Source: Purshia tridentata (lineage: Eukaryota > Streptophyta > Magnoliopsida > Rosales > Rosaceae). Taken from it: 64,000 nucleotides of DNA. Shown here piece by piece: positions 62,785-64,000 of the stretch. The position numbers and the translations under genes were made by a program. The stretch is from NCBI GenBank assembly GCA_003254885.1, contig QANT01000886.1:1-64000 (forward strand), read 5' to 3'. Position 1 is the first letter of the stretch. Every line of letters starts with the position of its first letter. The notes under the pieces were generated by a model. The model had not been told where the DNA came from, did not search any database, and was given only the letters and a program-made list of their open reading frames with translations.

Positions 62785-64000
62785 ATGGAACACTTGAGCA
62801 AGTACTTCAAAGTGGGGAAATGTGAAGGGCAAAAGGTGGTGGATGGTGAAACCATGCCACTAGTGCTGCAACCTACAGAAGCCAATGAGAATGATGTGGA
62901 GTCCCTTATTTTGGCTTTGAAGAAGAACAAGGACTGGTTTGAGCAGATGATTATCAAGAACAGTGCAGTCCTCCTAAGGGGTTTCGATGTCAGGAATGCA
63001 GAGGAGTTCAACGATATTGTCGAAACATTCGGCTGGGATGATATTCGTTATGTTGGGCCGGCACCCCGGACACATGTGCACAAGCGAGTATGGACTGCCA
63101 ATGAAGGACCTCTTTCAGAATTCATATACTATCACCATGAGATGGTGTTGGTAAGCGCATATATATTAACTTCTAAGTTACTTAATTGAAATGCTACCTT
63201 ATTATGCCAAGAACATCAGATAACTAATGCCCTCTTTCTGTTAGTTAGCTGCAAAATCAGTAGCTGAGTGTGTGATCTATTTTGTTATTAAGTGTGTGTG
63301 TTAGCAGCAACATCAACCTATACTCTTCTTTTCAGAAAAATCTTCAAGGTAATGATATCATAGGAAAGTCAGTTTTCAGAGCTTTCGGTTCTTCTAACTT
63401 TCTTCAAACCAACCAAAGACTGAATGTACAATTTTTCAAATCTGATCGATCACCAAGAAGTAATACTAATACAACATCAATTGTTAGATTCTTTGATGAG
63501 ATCACTGTTTGATGACCAATAAGCCTATAATAGAATGTAATCATACTTGGTCATTACTACCATATGATATTCTTAATTGAGTTGAGTCATAACACATTTT
63601 CGAATGAATTCTTTAATCTAAGTCAAACATAAACTCAGTCAAACCTAATATCAACTAGTATATCATTTTTATGCACCACATATATTAATGGGGGTTCTGT
63701 GTTGATGCAAAGGATTAAGCATATACTAGATTTGTTAATTCTTACACCCTAACATCATTCATTCATTAAACTATATATGTATTCAAATGTAATACAATCT
63801 CAGTTACCTTACACTTTCAAACAATTCTAATCCAAAGAGTTGACCCAATATTGGCGCATCTGCAACTTAATAAGCTCTTCTTAATATTTAACCTTACTTT
63901 TACTGTGTAACTAATAATTAACCAGATTAAGGAATATCCCAAAAAAGTGATCCTATTCTGTGAGACACCACCACCGGAAGGCGGAGAAACACCATTTGTT
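62785..64000 (+). CDS. TauD/clavaminate synthase-like Fe(II)/2-oxoglutarate dioxygenase, 5' part
   Basis: Exon 1 (62785-63150) encodes residues 1-122. Exon 2 starts at 63926 and runs off the window in phase (IKEYPKKVILFCETPPPEGG onward), so the 3' part is missing. The sequence matches the Arabidopsis At3g21360 type: FKVGKCEGQKVVDG, NSAVLLRGFDV, and RYVGPAPR before the iron-binding motif. The motif is H117-H118-E119, so H117-x-E119 supplies two metal ligands; the distal His would lie beyond the window. The fold is that of TauD oxygenases, but the natural substrate of the plant proteins is unknown. The start is the first ATG after an (AG)n leader and begins the conserved N-terminus. Intron 1 (775 bases) holds an extra coding-like open frame. 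Confidence 0.92.

Overview
The window is nuclear DNA of a eudicot plant. Genes have many exons with GT-AG introns, the gaps between genes are long and AT-rich with many (AT)n and (CT)n microsatellites, and every recognisable protein belongs to a flowering-plant family. The leucoanthocyanidin reductase at the left end resembles Rosaceae enzymes, as far as I can recall their sequences. A rosaceous tree or herb, perhaps Prunus-like, is my best guess; I cannot fix the genus. Two isolated N bases, both inside homopolymer runs, mark uncertain assembly.

Layout: leucoanthocyanidin reductase (+, 1572-4183); a TMEM185/Fragile-X-F-like membrane protein with a C-terminal RING (-, 4892-10451); a bHLH factor of the TMO5/TMO5-LIKE1 (bHLH32/bHLH30) type (-, 15038-16814); an intronless nepenthesin-type aspartyl protease (-, 24840-26192); a CYC3-clade, TCP12/BRC2-like TCP factor (+, 29376-30578); a CWC16/CCDC130 splicing-factor-family protein (-, 36090-39032); a CLE signalling-peptide precursor (+, 40887-41285); a chloroplast GET3D-type ATPase (+, 44556-47196); CHUP1, the chloroplast-positioning protein (-, 47588-52008); a plastid SLH-domain/coiled-coil protein (-, 54627-57991); a cytochrome b561 ascorbate ferrireductase (-, 58884-60449); and the 5' part of a TauD/clavaminate-synthase-like dioxygenase (+, 62785 to beyond 64000).

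The genes do not form one pathway. Three themes stand out. The centre (15-41 kb) is gene-poor and holds developmental regulators: the bHLH factor, the TCP factor and the CLE peptide. The right half (44-58 kb) groups three chloroplast-associated proteins: GET3D, CHUP1 and the SLH protein. The gene order also interleaves neighbours that, from my memory of Arabidopsis locus numbers, lie in separate Arabidopsis blocks: At1g68795-68820, At3g25680-25710 and At1g25680-26100. The window therefore looks like a less fractionated copy of an ancestral segment.

The most unusual small-scale signal is a set of at least six very short poly(A)/poly(T) insertions. Each is flanked by a direct repeat of about 13-20 bp, as expected for extremely 5'-truncated retroposition products. 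Other points of interest are a TA-flanked MITE with an internal duplication just upstream of the SLH gene, a duplicated exon end with its splice donor inside that gene, a coding-like ORF behind a splice acceptor in intron 1 of the dioxygenase gene, and a possible missed terminal exon of the TCP gene. I found no convincing tRNA, rRNA, known miRNA precursor, CRISPR array or intact autonomous transposon.
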